From positions 1 through 6,597 of the forward strand of contig DGRY01000066.1 of assembly GCA_002391185.1 (NCBI GenBank): 6,597 bases of DNA, read 5' to 3'. The DNA is from Prevotella sp. UBA4376 (GTDB lineage: Bacteria; Bacteroidota; Bacteroidia; Bacteroidales; Bacteroidaceae). A program made the translations under genes and the position numbers. Below, one piece after another: positions 5,851 to 6,597 of the stretch; positions within the stretch are counted from its first letter, which is position 1, and each line of letters opens with the position of its first letter. The notes under the pieces are model-generated. The model was given only the letters and a program-made list of their open reading frames with translations. It ran no database searches and had not been told where the DNA came from.

Positions 5851-5904
5851 ATGAAAAAGCTGCACCTGCTTTTTTTTACATGAAAACAATCCACTATTGT
5901 GAAC

Positions 5905-5926
5905 AGACCCAGGTTAAACTGGGTCT
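5905..5926 (-). terminator. Possible weak terminator hairpin at the end of the DUF1232 gene
   Basis: AGACCCAG (5905-5912) pairs perfectly with CTGGGTCT (5919-5926) around a six-base loop that contains the stop codon (5914-5916). No T-run follows directly. A second small hairpin, ACAAT (5886-5890) with ATTGT (5896-5900), lies next on the minus strand and ends in a short T-rich stretch. Together they may slow or stop transcription before the protease gene. Confidence 0.4.
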
Positions 5927-6321
5927 TCTGTTGGGTCCTCCTTGAAAAGGTCGTCTATAGCTTTCAGCTCGTCAGAGTCAAACCATTCCTTTAGTTTGTT
6001 CTTTGCTTTTGATTTTACTTCCTCTGAAATGTCGCCCCATATCTTGTGTAGAACATAGATAAGAACAGCGAGGTCGTCGCCTAATCCTGCGATAGGTATA
6101 GCATCTGGTATCACATCGAGTGGGCTGATTAGGTATCCCAATGCTCCGATGATGATAGCCTTGTCTTTGGTGCTCACCTTGTCACTTTCGAGAGTGTAGT
6201 ATAATATTAGAGCTGCATATACAAGTTTGGCTCCAGCTCTTTTTGCAATTCGCTTGATTTTTTCAACAAAGTTTTCTTTAGAAAACTTGTCTTTGTAATT
6301 CATGAATTCAGGTAGATCCAT
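5914..6321 (-). CDS. DUF1232 / YkvA-like membrane protein
   Basis: This 135-aa protein contains the DUF1232 (YkvA-type) signature LGYLISPLDVIPDAIPIAGLGDD (residues 61-83), with the invariant S-P-x-D-x-I-P-D core. The segment 33-42 (LVYAALILYY) and the DUF1232 part with its continuation (56-92) are hydrophobic and probably associate with the membrane. Both ends are charged and likely cytoplasmic, and the C-terminus carries a duplicated EDPT/EDPV. Function is not known for the family. The ATG at 6321 is chosen because it gives a complete protein; the ATG at 6303 (MNYKDKF) is a possible alternative. It lies about 40 bp downstream of rnpB on the same strand, and I see no TAnnTTTG promoter in that gap, so it may be expressed from within rnpB or by read-through. 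The protein is complete. Confidence 0.88.
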   Translation of the reverse strand: MDLPEFMNYKDKFSKENFVEKIKRIAKRAGAKLVYAALILYYTLESDKVSTKDKAIIIGALGYLISPLDVIPDAIPIAGLGDDLAVLIYVLHKIWGDISEEVKSKAKNKLKEWFDSDELKAIDDLFKEDPTEDPV

Positions 6322-6360
6322 AGGTGTATTTGTTTTTAATAGTTATTTTGCAGTAAAAAA

Positions 6361-6597
6361 GAAAGGCAGCGTTCCTGTAAGCCGGGTTCTGTTTTGACAT
6401 CAACTCTCGTTAATATGCCAACGCCTGTCATTTATCTAGTCCCAAGGTCGCCCCAGGGCTCAAGCATTCTACCCTCCGCAGTAGCAAAAGCAATTGGGCG
6501 GACAACCCTCAATCTGCGGTATACATGAACTTGCGGCCTCCAGATGGCACAGCCTGACGATCACCCGTCAGCTGGTGGTCTCTTACACCACCTTCTC
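6361..6597 (-). ncRNA. rnpB: RNase P RNA (bacterial type A), 3' portion
   Basis: The minus strand carries hallmark RNase P RNA segments, which form the catalytic subunit that matures tRNA 5' ends. Near the 3' end is ACAGAACCCGGCTTAC (6392-6377). Upstream on that strand are GGTAGAATGCTTGAGCC and CTAGATAAATGAC, close to E. coli M1 RNA GGTAGGCTGCTTGAGCC and CTAGATGAATGAC. A P10-like helix, GGTGGT/ACCACC (6574-6579 with 6587-6592), encloses GTAAGAG. A P12-like helix is at 6554-6558 with 6567-6571. The 3' end is set at about 6361, where the terminal GC-rich strand meets six T on the minus strand (A run 6355-6360), probably the terminator with the P1 stem. The 5' part, including the other P1 strand and P2-P9, lies beyond the window, so the gene is partial. 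Confidence 0.95.

Larger units (their letters stand above)
5394..5913. other. 520-bp AT-rich intergenic region
   Basis: No convincing gene lies between the protease gene start (5393) and the DUF1232 gene stop (5914). The part next to the protease gene holds its probable promoter and a leader of roughly 70 nt that is rich in A on the transcribed strand. Further right are an 11-bp inverted repeat (5485-5535), two adjacent perfect hairpins (5607-5640), three AATTACA repeats (5826-5850) and a weak hairpin downstream of the DUF1232 gene. The only open frame I noted is a 28-codon + strand one (5797-5883) with no other support. Confidence 0.75.

Noticed and set aside
5851..5880. A + strand intrinsic terminator (AAAAAGC with GCTTTTT and a T-run)
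   Set aside because: The stem is nearly all A-T with two G-C pairs, and no + strand gene precedes it, so there is nothing it would terminate.

Overview
The window looks like chromosomal DNA from a Bacteroidales species, most likely Prevotella/Segatella-like. Three things point there. The primary sigma factor is the short Bacteroidetes form (287 aa, no region 1.1). Two upstream regions carry the Bacteroidetes -7 element TAnnTTTG, one of them with an ideally spaced -33 TTTG. The first gene is a long HU-related protein with a Gly/Ser tail, a type common in this phylum. Genus is an inference from overall resemblance, not from an alignment.

Layout, left to right. (1) An HU-related DNA-binding protein on the + strand (5-526) with strikingly GC-rich codons. 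(2) A 148-bp convergent gap holding a heptad-built imperfect palindrome. (3) A tightly packed minus-strand group, read right to left: a secreted protein of unknown function (2361-2822), an HprK/PEPCK-like P-loop protein (1450-2364), an S24/S26 signal-peptidase-like protein (984-1463) and a PqqD-like protein (675-941). The first three overlap by 4 and 14 nt. (4) The primary sigma factor rpoD (2872-3735, minus), 49 bp upstream of that group, with a textbook promoter. (5) An HtrA/DegP periplasmic serine protease (3909-5393, minus) with a clear intrinsic terminator. (6) A 520-bp AT-rich stretch without a convincing gene, holding the probable degP promoter, an inverted repeat and back-to-back hairpins. 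(7) A DUF1232/YkvA-like membrane protein (5914-6321, minus). (8) The 3' two-thirds or so of the RNase P RNA gene rnpB (minus), cut by the right edge of the window.

The sigma factor, HtrA, DUF1232 protein and RNase P RNA are ordinary housekeeping or envelope-stress genes. The part most worth attention is the PqqD / HprK-like / S26-like cassette. PqqD domains usually bind leader peptides, and HprK-related kinases occur in some peptide-modification (RiPP) clusters. The combination suggests peptide or protein tailoring, but no precursor peptide and no cyclase or radical-SAM partner is visible here. The secreted protein overlapping the kinase gene is the best candidate partner or substrate within the window.
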